In this document: positions 50,901-63,551 of the stretch, piece after piece
Position numbering within the stretch: position 1 is the first letter of the stretch
Layout of the letters: the number at the start of each line of letters is the position of its first letter
Assembly: GCF_963662255.1 (NCBI RefSeq)
Contig: NW_026912148.1
Location: forward strand, 62,001 to 126,000
Length of the DNA: 64,000 bases
From: Cinclus cinclus
Lineage: Eukaryota > Chordata > Aves > Passeriformes > Cinclidae
Direction: 5' to 3'
Notes under the pieces: model-generated
The model's input: the letters and a program-made list of their open reading frames with translations, nothing else
Databases searched by the model: none
What the model was told of the DNA's origin: nothing
Translations under genes and position numbers: made by a program

Positions 50901-52519
50901 AGAGCAGTGACCATAAAAGCGAGGAGAGAGCATGCACGAAGCACACTAGTTCTGTCTAGTGCTTTCCGTGCAGAGAGGCGGCAAAGCTGAATGCCGTGCC
51001 AGAGCTTCACTTCTCGCTGGAGCACAGGAAGGCAAGAATGAAGAGGCAGAACACAGCCTTGGTTTCAGCAGCCTCCGGGACCGCAAAAGTTCAGCAATAG
51101 CTCTGTCAAAGCAGAACTCGGCTGAGAATGCTCTCGCAGCTTGGGAAAGTTAGGCGCAGCTGCTGACCAGCTCTGCCCGTGGCCACAGGCTGCTTCTTCC
51201 ACCTTCACTGTGGCAGAGCTTTTGCGGAGCAGAGAGGGCATTCTTCAAGGGCGTGTTCTCCAAGGTGCTGTGAAACAGAGCCTAGCACGCTGTCTCGCTG
51301 ATCCTGGCTTTCGGCAAGCAGGCGTGCCAGACCGCCGACATTCTGCACTCTGGCAGCCTAGTTGCCAGCTTTCGGCAGCTGCTGTCCTAGCAAGGAAGCT
51401 CAGGGAGTCAAAGCCAGTGCCGGGCGGCACCTTTCTGCTTTGCCCGCCTAAGCGGCGTCACGCTCCCTCGGATACTGTGTCCTTTCCCTCTGCACTGCGT
51501 CTGCCGAGGTGCTCTCTGCCTCTCGGAGCAGAAGGGCAAAGGACAATGTTATCCACAGCAGGGTAGAAATGGCATTGCTAGCAGGAAAGCTAGATGCCTT
51601 GGAACTGTCCCCTTAGCCCTTGCCACTCACTTCAGGCTCGTACGCTGAGCAGAACAGCCTGCTGTTCTGAAGCTTCGCTGGCTGCCGTTCGTGCCCAGAC
51701 GCCATTTCCTTCCCAAGGAGGCGAAGCGCCGTCTACTTCTCGCAGCGAGCACGCTGCTCCTGGCTTTCGCTTCTGCCGCAACGAGCTCGCTACGAGCACT
51801 TTTCTTCTCAACCCTCTAGACCATTGCGTTCTGCTTTTCTTGTCTCGTGAATGGAGACGGAAAGCTTCTCGGCTACAATCTCGCCCAGAACAACTGCGGC
51901 TACACATTAAGCTCGCCCGGAACGCCCTGCTGAAACTTGCCTTCTGGCACCCCATTCGCGGGGCAGCCGTCTTTCTTCGGCCACCTGCCAAGTGGCCCCA
52001 TATCGCCGCGCTCGTTGCACTCCGCTTGTCAGATTGGCTTCCCGTGGCGCTGATTTCAGCCTGGCCAAATACTCGCGCTGCGGAGAGCTGTCTCGCAGAC
52101 AATCATGTTCCAGCATAGAAATTTGTCCTGCAATGTTCCCCCCTCTTTTCCCGCATGGTGTTGCTCTGATGAATGCCTTGAGCATGGAACGACTTAAGCC
52201 AGCAAGTATTCCTCGCCGGCCACCGCTCGCTGTGCAAGAGGTATGCCGTGGAGCCTTTGAACGCTGCCAAGCAAAAAGCAGAGCAGTGACCATAAAAGCG
52301 AGGAGAGAGCATGCACGAAGCACACTAGTTCTGTCTAGTGCTTTCCGTGCAGAGAGGCGGCAAAGCTGAATGCCGTGCCAGAGCTTCACTTCTCGCTGGA
52401 GCACAGGAAGGCAAGAATGAAGAGGCAGAACACAGCCTTGGTTTCAGCAGCCTCCGGGACCGCAAAAGTTCAGCAATAGCTCTGTCAAAGCAGAACTCGG
52501 CTGAGAATGCTCTCGCAGC
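35972..52519 (+). repeat. Dimeric higher-order domain (units 21-32)
   Basis: One type has CTCTACCC (A at 36006, 40143, 41522, 44280, 47038, 49796; units 21, 24, 25, 27, 29, 31). The other has GAGGGC (37446, 38825, 42962, 45720, 48478, 51236; units 22, 23, 26, 28, 30, 32). Units 25-32 alternate strictly, giving four 2758-bp dimers; units 21-24 show the order Y-E-E-Y, so the alternation is imperfect at the left. TTATCC/TTTTCC and AAATGG/AAACGG largely co-vary with the two types. The TCGCG variant adds a further two-unit period in units 28, 30, 32 and 34 (46558, 49316, 52074, 54832). Confidence 0.85.
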
Positions 52520-55500
52520 TTGGGAAAGTTAGGCGCAGCTGCTGACCAGCTCTGCCCGTGGCCACAGGCTGCTTCTTCCACCTTCACTGTGGCAGAGCTT
52601 TTGCGGAGCAGAGACGGCATTCTTCAAGGGCGTGTTCTCCAAGGTGCTGTGAAACAGAGCCTAGCACGCTGTCTCGCTGATCCTGGCTTTCGGCAAGCAG
52701 GCGTGCCAGACCGCCGACATTCTGCACTCTGGCAGCCTAGTTGCCAGCTTTCGGCAGCTGCTGTCCTAGCAAGGAAGCTCAGGGAGTCAAAGCCAGTGCC
52801 GGGCGGCACCTTTCTGCTTTGCCCGCCTAAGCGGCGTCACGCTCCCTCGGATACTGTGTCCTTTCCCTCTGCACTGCGTCTGCCGAGGTGCTCTCTGCCT
52901 CTCGGAGCAGAAGGGCAAAGGACAATGTTTTCCACAGCAGGGTAGAAATGGCATTGCTAGCAGGAAAGCTAGATGCCTTGGAACTGTCCCCTTAGCCCTT
53001 GCCACTCACTTCAGGCTCGTACGCTGAGCAGAACAGCCTGCTGTTCTGAAGCTTCGCTGGCTGCCGTTCGTGCCCAGACGCCATTTCCTTCCCAAGGAGG
53101 CGAAGCGCCGTCTACTTCTCGCAGCGAGCACGCTGCTCCTGGCTTTCGCTTCTGCCGCAACGAGCTCGCTACGAGCACTTTTCTTCTCAACCCTCTAGAC
53201 CATTGCGTTCTGCTTTTCTTGTCTCGTGAATGGAGACGGAAAGCTTCTCGGCTACAATCTCGCCCAGAACAACTGCGGCTACACATTAAGCTCGCCCGGG
53301 ACGCCCTGCTGAAACTTGCCTTCTGGCACCCCATTCGCGGGGCAGCCGTCTTTCTTCGGCCACCTGCCAAGTGGCCCCATATCGCCGCGCTCGTTGCACT
53401 CCGCTTGTCAGATTGGCTTCCCGTGGCGCTGATTTCAGCCTGGCCAAATACTAGCGCTGCGGAGAGCTGTCTCGCAGACAATCATGTTCCAGCATAGAAA
53501 TTTGTCCTGCAATGTTCCCCCCTCTTTTCCCGCATGGTGTTGCTCTGATGAATGCCTTGAGCATGGAACGACTTAAGCCAGCAAGTATTCCTCGCCGGCC
53601 ACCGCTCGCTGTGCAAGAGGTATGCCGTGGAGCCTTTGAACGCTGCCAAGCAAAAAGCAGAGCAGTGACCATAAAAGCGAGGAGAGAGCATGCACGAAGC
53701 ACACTAGTTCTGTCTAGTGCTTTCCGTGCAGAGAGGCGGCAAAGCTGAATGCCGTGCCAGAGCTTCACTTCTCGCTGGAGCACAGGAAGGCAAGAATGAA
53801 GAGGCAGAACACAGCCTTGGTTTCAGCAGCCTCCGGGACCGCAAAAGTTCAGCAATAGCTCTGTCAAAGCAGAACTCGGCTGAGAATGCTCTCGCAGCTT
53901 GAGAAAGTTAGGCGCAGCTGTTGACCAGCTCTGCCCCTGGCCACAGGCTGCTTCTTCCACCTTCACTGTGGCAGAGCTTTTGCGGAGCAGAGAGGGCATT
54001 CTTCAAGGGCGTGTTCTCCAAGGTGCTGTGAAACAGAGCCTAGCACGCTGTCTCGCTGATCCTGGCTTTCGGCAAGCAGGCGTGCCAGACCGCCGACATT
54101 CTGCACTCTGGCAGCCTAGTTGCCAGCTTTCGGCAGCTGCTGTCCTAGCAAGGAAGCTCAGGGAGTCAAAGCCAGTGCCGGGCGGCACCTTTCTGCTTTG
54201 CCCGCCTAAGCGGCGTCACGCTCCCTCGGATACTGTGTCCTTTCCCTCTGCACTGCGTCTGCCGAGGTGCTCTCTGCCTCTCGGAGCAGAAGGGCAAAGG
54301 ACAATGTTATCCACAGCAGGGTAGAAATGGCATTGCTAGCAGGAAAGCTAGATGCCTTGGAACTGTCCCCTTAGCCCTTGCCACTCACTTCAGGCTCGTA
54401 CGCTGAGCAGAACAGCCTGCTGTTCTGAAGCTTCGCTGGCTGCCGTTCGTGCCCAGATGCCATTTCCTTCCCAAGGAGGCGAAGCGCCGTCTACTTCTCG
54501 CAGCGAGCACGCTGCTCCTGGCTTTCGCTTCTGCCGCAACGAGCTCGCTACGAGCACTTTTCTTCTCAACCCTCTAGACCATTGCGTTCTGCTTTTCTTG
54601 TCTCGTGAATGGAGACGGAAAGCTTCTCGGCTACAATCTCGCCCAGAACAACTGCGGCTACACATTAAGCTCGCCCGGAACGCCCTGCTGAAACTTGCCT
54701 TCTGGCACCCCATTCGCGGGGCAGCCGTCTTTCTTCGGCCACCTGCCAAGTGGCCCCATATCGCCGCGCTCGTTGCACTCCGCTTGTCAGATTGGCTTCC
54801 CGTGGCGCTGATTTCAGCCTGGCCAAATACTCGCGCTGCGGAGAGCTGTCTCGCAGACAATCATGTTCCAGCATAGAAATTTGTCCTGCAATGTTCCCCC
54901 CTCTTTTCCCGCATGGTGTTGCTCTGATGAATGCCTTGAGCATGGAACGACTTAAGCCAGCAAGTATTCCTCGCCGGCCACCGCTCGCTGTGCAAGAGGT
55001 ATGCCGTGGAGCCTTTGAACGCTGCCAAGCAAAAAGCAGAGCAGTGACCATAAAAGCGAGGAGAGAGCATGCACGAAGCACACTAGTTCTGTCTAGTGCT
55101 TTCCGTGCAGAGAGGCGGCAAAGCTGAATGCCGTGCCAGAGCTTCACTTCTCGCTGGAGCACAGGAAGGCAAGAATGAAGAGGCAGAACACAGCCTTGGT
55201 TTCAGCAGCCTCCGGGACCGCAAAAGTTCAGCAATAGCTCTGTCAAAGCAGAACTCGGCTGAGAATGCTCTCGCAGCTTGGGAAAGTTAGGCGCAGCTGT
55301 TGACCAGCTCTGCCCGTGGCCACAGGCTGCTTCTTCGACCTTCACTGTGGCAGAGCTTTTGCGGAGCAGAGAGGGCATTCTTCAAGGGCGTGTTCTCCAA
55401 GGTGCTGTGAAACAGAGCCTAGCACGCTGTCTCGCTGATCCTGGCTTTCGGCAAGCAGGCGTGCCAGACCGCCGACATTCTGCACTCTGGCAGCCTAGTT

Positions 55501-58035
55501 GCCAGCTTTCGGCAGCTGCTGTCCTAGCAAGGAAGCTCAGGGAGTCAAAGCCAGTGCCGGGCGGCACCTTTCTGCTTTGCCCGCCTAAGCGGCGTCACGC
55601 TCCCTCGGATACTGTGTCCTTTCCCTCTGCACTGCGTCTGCCGAGGTGCTCTCTGCCTCTCGGAGCAGAAGGGCAAAGGACAATGTTTTCCACAGCAGGG
55701 TAGAAACGGCATTGCTAGCAGGAAAGCTAGATGCCTTGGAACTGTCCCCTTAGCCCTTGCCACTCACTTCAGGCTCGTACGCTGAGCAGAACAGCCTGCT
55801 GTTCTGAAGCTTCGCTGGCTGCCGTTCGTGCCCAGACGCCATTTCCTTCCCAAGGAGGCGAAGCGCCGTCTACTTCTCGCAGCGAGCACGCTGCTCCTGG
55901 CTTTCGCTTCTGCCGCAACGAGCTCGCTACGAGCACTTTTCTTCTCAACCCTCTAGACCATTGCGTTCTGCTTTTCTTGTCTCGTGAATGGAGACGGAAA
56001 GCTTCTCGGCTACAATCTCGCCCAGAACAACTGCGGCTACACATTAAGCTCGCCCGGAACGCCCTGCTGAAACTTGCCTTCTGGCACCCCATTCGCGGGG
56101 CAGCCGTCTTTCTTCGGCCACCTGCCAAGTGGCCCCATATCGCCGCGCTCGTTGCACTCCGCTTGTCAGATTGGCTTCCCGTGGCGCTGATTTCAGCCTG
56201 GCCAAATACTAGCGCTGCGGAGAGCTGTCTCGCAGACAATCATGTTCCAGCATAGAAATTTGTCCTGCAATGTTCCCCCCTCTTTTCCCGCATGGTGTTG
56301 CTCTGATGAATGCCTTGAGCATGGAACGACTTAAGCCAGCAAGTATTCCTCGCCGGCCACCGCTCGCTGTGCAAGAGGTATGCCGTGGAGCCTTTGAACG
56401 CTGCCAAGCAAAAAGCAGAGCAGTGACCATAAAAGCGAGGAGAGAGCATGCACGAAGCACACTAGTTCTGTCTAGTGCTTTCCGTGCAGAGAGGCGGCAA
56501 AGCTGAATGCCGTGCCAGAGCTTCACTTCTCGCTGGAGCACAGGAAGGCAAGAATGAAGAGGCAGAACACAGCCTTGGTTTCAGCAGCCTCCGGGACCGC
56601 AAAAGTTCAGCAATAGCTCTGTCAAAGCAGAACTCGGCTGAGAATGCTCTCGCAGCTTGGGAAAGTTAGGCGCAGCTGTTGACCAGCTCTGCCCGTGGCC
56701 ACAGGCTGCTTCTTCCACCTTCACTGTGGCAGAGCTTTTGCGGAGCAGAGACGGCATTCTTCAAGGGCGTGTTCTCCAAGGTGCTGTGAAACAGAGCCTA
56801 GCACGCTGTCTCGCTGATCCTGGCTTTCGGCAAGCAGGCGTGCCAGACCGCCGACATTCTGCACTCTGGCAGCCTAGTTGCCAGCTTTCGGCAGCTGCTG
56901 TCCTAGCAAGGAAGCTCAGGGAGTCAAAGCCAGTGCCGGGCGGCACCTTTCTGCTTTGCCCGCCTAAGCGGCGTCACGCTCCCTCGGATACTGTGTCCTT
57001 TCCCTCTGCACTGCGTCTGCCGAGGTGCTCTCTGCCTCTCGGAGCAGAAGGGCAAAGGACAATGTTTTCCACAGCAGGGTAGAAACGGCATTGCTAGCAG
57101 GAAAGCTAGATGCCTTGGAACTGTCCCCTTAGCCCTTGCCACTCACTTCAGGCTCGTACGCTGAGCAGAACAGCCTGCTGTTCTGAAGCTTCGCTGGCTG
57201 CCGTTCGTGCCCAGACGCCATTTCCTTCCCAAGGAGGCGAAGCGCCGTCTACTTCTCGCAGCGAGCACGCTGCTCCTGGCTTTCGCTTCTGCCGCAACGA
57301 GCTCGCTACGAGCACTTTTCTTCTCAACCCTCTAGACCATTGCGTTCTGCTTTTCTTGTCTCGTGAATGGAGACGGAAAGCTTCTCGGCTACAATCTCGC
57401 CCAGAACAACTGCGGCTACACATTAAGCTCGCCCGGAACGCCCTGCTGAAACTTGCCTTCTGGCACCCCATTCGCGGGGCAGCCGTCTTTCTTCGGCCAC
57501 CTGCCAAGTGGCCCCATATCGCCGCGCTCGTTGCACTCCGCTTGTCAGATTGGCTTCCCGTGGCGCTGATTTCAGCCTGGCCAAATACTAGCGCTGCGGA
57601 GAGCTGTCTCGCAGACAATCATGTTCCAGCATAGAAATTTGTCCTGCAATGTTCCCCCCTCTTTTCCCGCATGGTGTTGCTCTGATGAATGCCTTGAGCA
57701 TGGAACGACTTAAGCCAGCAAGTATTCCTCGCCGGCCACCGCTCGCTGTGCAAGAGGTATGCCGTGGAGCCTTTGAACGCTGCCAAGCAAAAAGCAGAGC
57801 AGTGACCATAAAAGCGAGGAGAGAGCATGCACGAAGCACACTAGTTCTGTCTAGTGCTTTCCGTGCAGAGAGGCGGCAAAGCTGAATGCCGTGCCAGAGC
57901 TTCACTTCTCGCTGGAGCACAGGAAGGCAAGAATGAAGAGGCAGAACACAGTCTTGGTTTCAGCAGCCTCCGGGACCGCAAAAGTTCAGCAATAGCTCTG
58001 TCAAAGCAGAACTCGGCTGAGAATGCTCTCGCAGC

Positions 58036-61000
58036 TTGAGAAAGTTAGGCGCAGCTGTTGACCAGCTCTGCCCGTGGCCACAGGCTGCTTCTTCGACCTT
58101 CACTGTGGCAGAGCTTTTGCGGAGCAGAGACGGCATTCTTCAAGGGCGTGTTCTCCAAGGTGCTGTGAAACAGAGCCTAGCACGCTGTCTCGCTGATCCT
58201 GGCTTTCGGCAAGCAGGCGTGCCAGACCGCCGACATTCTGCACTCTGGCAGCCTAGTTGCCAGCTTTCGGCAGCTGCTGTCCTAGCAAGGCAGCTCAGGG
58301 AGTCAAAGCCAGTGCCGGGCGGCACCTTTCTGCTTTGCCCGCCTAAGCGGCGTCACGCTCCCTCGGATACTGTGTCCTTTCCCTCTGCACTGCGTCTGCC
58401 GAGGTGCTCTCTGCCTCTCGGAGCAGAAGGGCAAAGGACAATGTTATCCACAGCAGGGTAGAAATGGCATTGCTAGCAGGAAAGCTAGATGCCTTGGAAC
58501 TGTCCCCTTAGCCCTTGCCACTCACTTCAGGCTCGTACGCTGAGCAGAACAGCCTGCTGTTCTGAAGCTTCGCTGGCTGCCGTTCGTGCCCAGACGCCAT
58601 TTCCTTCCCAAGGAGGCGAAGCGCCGTCTACTTCTCGCAGCGAGCACGCTGCTCCTGGCTTTCGCTTCTGCCGCAACGAGCTCGCTACGAGCACTTTTCT
58701 TCTCAACCCTCTAGACCATTGCGTTCTGCTTTTCTTGTCTCGTGAATGGAGACGGAAAGCTTCTCGGCTACAATCTCGCCTAGAACAACTGCGGCTACAC
58801 ATTAAGCTCGCCCGGAACGCCCTGCTGAAACTTGCCTTCTGGCACCCCATTCGCGGGGCAGCCGTCTTTCTTCGGCCACCTGCCAAGTGGCCCCATATCG
58901 CCGCGCTCGTTGCACTCCGCTTGTCAGATTGGCTTCCCGTGGCGCTGATTTCAGCCTGGCCAAATACTAGCGCTGCGGAGAGCTGTCTCGCAGACAATCA
59001 TGTTCCAGCATAGAAATTTGTCCTGCAATGTTCCCCCCTCTTTTCCCGCATGGTGTTGCTCTGATGAATGCCTTGAGCATGGAACGACTTAAGCCAGCAA
59101 GTATTCCTCGCCGGCCACCGCTCGCTGTGCAAGAGGTATGCCGTGGAGCCTTTGAACGCTGCCAAGCAAAAAGCAGAGCAGTGACCATAAAAGCGAGGAG
59201 AGAGCATGCACGAAGCACACTAGTTCTGTCTAGTGCTTTCCGTGCAGAGAGGCGGCAAAGCTGAATGCCGTGCCAGAGCTTCACTTCTCGCTGGAGCACA
59301 GGAAGGCAAGAATGAAGAGGCAGAACACAGCCTTGGTTTCAGCAGCCTCCGGGACCGCAAAAGTTCAGCAATAGCTCTGTCAAAGCAGAACTCGGCTGAG
59401 AATGCTCTCGCAGCTTGGGAAAGTTAGGCGCAGCTGTTGACCAGCTCTGCCCGTGGCCACAGGCTGCTTCTTCCACCTTCACTGTGGCAGAGCTTTTGCG
59501 GAGCAGAGAGGGCATTCTTCAAGGGCGTGTTCTCCAAGGTGCTGTGAAACAGAGCCTAGCACGCTGTCTCGCTGATCCTGGCTTTCGGCAAGCAGGCGTG
59601 CCAGACCGCCGACATTCTGCACTCTGGCAGCCTAGTTGCCAGCTTTCGGCAGCTGCTGTCCTAGCAAGGAAGCTCAGGGAGTCAAAGCCAGTGCCGGGCG
59701 GCACCTTTCTGCTTTGCCCGCCTAAGCGGCGTCACGCTCCCTCGGATACTGTGTCCTTTCCCTCTGCACTGCGTCTGCCGAGGTGCTCTCTGCCTCTCGG
59801 AGCAGAAGGGCAAAGGACAATGTTATCCACAGCAGGGTAGAAACGGCATTGCTAGCAGGAAAGCTAGATGCCTTGGAACTGTCCCCTTAGCCCTTGCCAC
59901 TCACTTCAGGCTCGTACGCTGAGCAGAACAGCCTGCTGTTCTGAAGCTTCGCTGGCTGCCGTTCGTGCCCAGACGCCATTTCCTTCCCAAGGAGGCGAAG
60001 CGCCGTCTACTTCTCGCAGCGAGCACGCTGCTCCTGGCTTTCGCTTCTGCCGCAACGAGCTCGCTACGAGCACTTTTCTTCTCAACCCTCTAGACCATTG
60101 CGTTCTGCTTTTCTTGTCTCGTGAATGGAGACGGAAAGCTTCTCGGCTACAATCTCGCCCAGAACAACTGCGGCTACACATTAAGCTCGCCCGGAACGCC
60201 CTGCTGAAACTTGCCTTCTGGCACCCCATTCGCGGGGCAGCCGTCTTTCTTCGGCCACCTGCCAAGTGGCCCCATATCGCCGCGCTCGTTGCACTCCGCT
60301 TGTCAGATTGGCTTCCCGTGGCGCTGATTTCAGCCTGGCCAAATACTAGCGCTGCGGAGAGCTGTCTCGCAGACAATCATGTTCCAGCATAGAAATTTGT
60401 CCTGCAATGTTCCCCCCTCTTTTCCCGCATGGTGTTGCTCTGATGAATGCCTTGAGCATGGAACGACTTAAGCCAGCAAGTATTCCTCGCCGGCCACCGC
60501 TCGCTGTGCAAGAGGTATGCCGTGGAGCCTTTGAACGCTGCCAAGCAAAAAGCAGAGCAGTGACCATAAAAGCGAGGAGAGAGCATGCACGAAGCACACT
60601 AGTTCTGTCTAGTGCTTTCCGTGCAGAGAGGCGGCAAAGCTGAATGCCGTGCCAGAGCTTCACTTCTCGCTGGAGCACAGGAAGGCAAGAATGAAGAGGC
60701 AGAACACAGTCTTGGTTTCAGCAGCCTCCGGGACCGCAAAAGTTCAGCAATAGCTCTGTCAAAGCAGAACTCGGCTGAGAATGCTCTCGCAGCTTGAGAA
60801 AGTTAGGCGCAGCTGTTGACCAGCTCTGCCCGTGGCCACAGGCTGCTTCTTCGACCTTCACTGTGGCAGAGCTTTTGCGGAGCAGAGACGGCATTCTTCA
60901 AGGGCGTGTTCTCCAAGGTGCTGTGAAACAGAGCCTAGCACGCTGTCTCGCTGATCCTGGCTTTCGGCAAGCAGGCGTGCCAGACCGCCGACATTCTGCA

Positions 61001-63551
61001 CTCTGGCAGCCTAGTTGCCAGCTTTCGGCAGCTGCTGTCCTAGCAAGGCAGCTCAGGGAGTCAAAGCCAGTGCCGGGCGGCACCTTTCTGCTTTGCCCGC
61101 CTAAGCGGCGTCACGCTCCCTCGGATACTGTGTCCTTTCCCTCTGCACTGCGTCTGCCGAGGTGCTCTCTGCCTCTCGGAGCAGAAGGGCAAAGGACAAT
61201 GTTATCCACAGCAGGGTAGAAATGGCATTGCTAGCAGGAAAGCTAGATGCCTTGGAACTGTCCCCTTAGCCCTTGCCACTCACTTCAGGCTCGTACGCTG
61301 AGCAGAACAGCCTGCTGTTCTGAAGCTTCGCTGGCTGCCGTTCGTGCCCAGACGCCATTTCCTTCCCAAGGAGGCGAAGCGCCGTCTACTTCTCGCAGCG
61401 AGCACGCTGCTCCTGGCTTTCGCTTCTGCCGCAACGAGCTCGCTACGAGCACTTTTCTTCTCAACCCTCTAGACCATTGCGTTCTGCTTTTCTTGTCTCG
61501 TGAATGGAGACGGAAAGCTTCTCGGCTACAATCTCGCCTAGAACAACTGCGGCTACACATTAAGCTCGCCCGGAACGCCCTGCTGAAACTTGCCTTCTGG
61601 CACCCCATTCGCGGGGCAGCCGTCTTTCTTCGGCCACCTGCCAAGTGGCCCCATATCGCCGCGCTCGTTGCACTCCGCTTGTCAGATTGGCTTCCCGTGG
61701 CGCTGATTTCAGCCTGGCCAAATACTAGCGCTGCGGAGAGCTGTCTCGCAGACAATCATGTTCCAGCATAGAAATTTGTCCTGCAATGTTCCCCCCTCTT
61801 TTCCCGCATGGTGTTGCTCTGATGAATGCCTTGAGCATGGAACGACTTAAGCCAGCAAGTATTCCTCGCCGGCCACCGCTCGCTGTGCAAGAGGTATGCC
61901 GTGGAGCCTTTGAACGCTGCCAAGCAAAAAGCAGAGCAGTGACCATAAAAGCGAGGAGAGAGCATGCACGAAGCACACTAGTTCTGTCTAGTGCTTTCCG
62001 TGCAGAGAGGCGGCAAAGCTGAATGCCGTGCCAGAGCTTCACTTCTCGCTGGAGCACAGGAAGGCAAGAATGAAGAGGCAGAACACAGTCTTGGTTTCAG
62101 CAGCCTCCGGGACCGCAAAAGTTCAGCAATAGCTCTGTCAAAGCAGAACTCGGCTGAGAATGCTCTCGCAGCTTGAGAAAGTTAGGCGCAGCTGTTGACC
62201 AGCTCTGCCCGTGGCCACAGGCTGCTTCTTCGACCTTCACTGTGGCAGAGCTTTTGCGGAGCAGAGACGGCATTCTTCAAGGGCGTGTTCTCCAAGGTGC
62301 TGTGAAACAGAGCCTAGCACGCTGTCTCGCTGATCCTGGCTTTCGGCAAGCAGGCGTGCCAGACCGCCGACATTCTGCACTCTGGCAGCCTAGTTGCCAG
62401 CTTTCGGCAGCTGCTGTCCTAGCAAGGCAGCTCAGGGAGTCAAAGCCAGTGCCGGGCGGCACCTTTCTGCTTTGCCCGCCTAAGCGGCGTCACGCTCCCT
62501 CGGATACTGTGTCCTTTCCCTCTGCACTGCGTCTGCCGAGGTGCTCTCTGCCTCTCGGAGCAGAAGGGCAAAGGACAATGTTATCCACAGCAGGGTAGAA
62601 ATGGCATTGCTAGCAGGAAAGCTAGATGCCTTGGAACTGTCCCCTTAGCCCTTGCCACTCACTTCAGGCTCGTACGCTGAGCAGAACAGCCTGCTGTTCT
62701 GAAGCTTCGCTGGCTGCCGTTCGTGCCCAGACGCCATTTCCTTCCCAAGGAGGCGAAGCGCCGTCTACTTCTCGCAGCGAGCACGCTGCTCCTGGCTTTC
62801 GCTTCTGCCGCAACGAGCTCGCTACGAGCACTTTTCTTCTCAACCCTCTAGACCATTGCGTTCTGCTTTTCTTGTCTCGTGAATGGAGACGGAAAGCTTC
62901 TCGGCTACAATCTCGCCTAGAACAACTGCGGCTACACATTAAGCTCGCCCGGAACGCCCTGCTGAAACTTGCCTTCTGGCACCCCATTCGCGGGGCAGCC
63001 GTCTTTCTTCGGCCACCTGCCAAGTGGCCCCATATCGCCGCGCTCGTTGCACTCCGCTTGTCAGATTGGCTTCCCGTGGCGCTGATTTCAGCCTGGCCAA
63101 ATACTAGCGCTGCGGAGAGCTGTCTCGCAGACAATCATGTTCCAGCATAGAAATTTGTCCTGCAATGTTCCCCCCTCTTTTCCCGCATGGTGTTGCTCTG
63201 ATGAATGCCTTGAGCATGGAACGACTTAAGCCAGCAAGTATTCCTCGCCGGCCACCGCTCGCTGTGCAAGAGGTATGCCGTGGAGCCTTTGAACGCTGCC
63301 AAGCAAAAAGCAGAGCAGTGACCATAAAAGCGAGGAGAGAGCATGCACGAAGCACACTAGTTCTGTCTAGTGCTTTCCGTGCAGAGAGGCGGCAAAGCTG
63401 AATGCCGTGCCAGAGCTTCACTTCTCGCTGGAGCACAGGAAGGCAAGAATGAAGAGGCAGAACACAGCCTTGGTTTCAGCAGCCTCCGGGACCGCAAAAG
63501 TTCAGCAATAGCTCTGTCAAAGCAGAACTCGGCTGAGAATGCTCTCGCAGC
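58036..63551 (+). repeat. Right array domain (units 37-40), recurrent haplotype
   Basis: Units 37, 39 and 40 share a distinctive set: CTTGAG in place of CTTGGG, CTGTTGACC, TTCGACC, AAGGCAGCTC in place of AAGGAAGCTC, AAATGG and CGCCTAGAA. Each is preceded by CAGTCTTGG (for example T at 57952). Unit 38 between them is of another type (GAGGGC, CGCCCAGAA, AAGGAAGCTC). At all sites I scored, units 37, 39 and 40 are identical, which indicates very recent duplication of a one- or two-unit segment. Confidence 0.8.
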
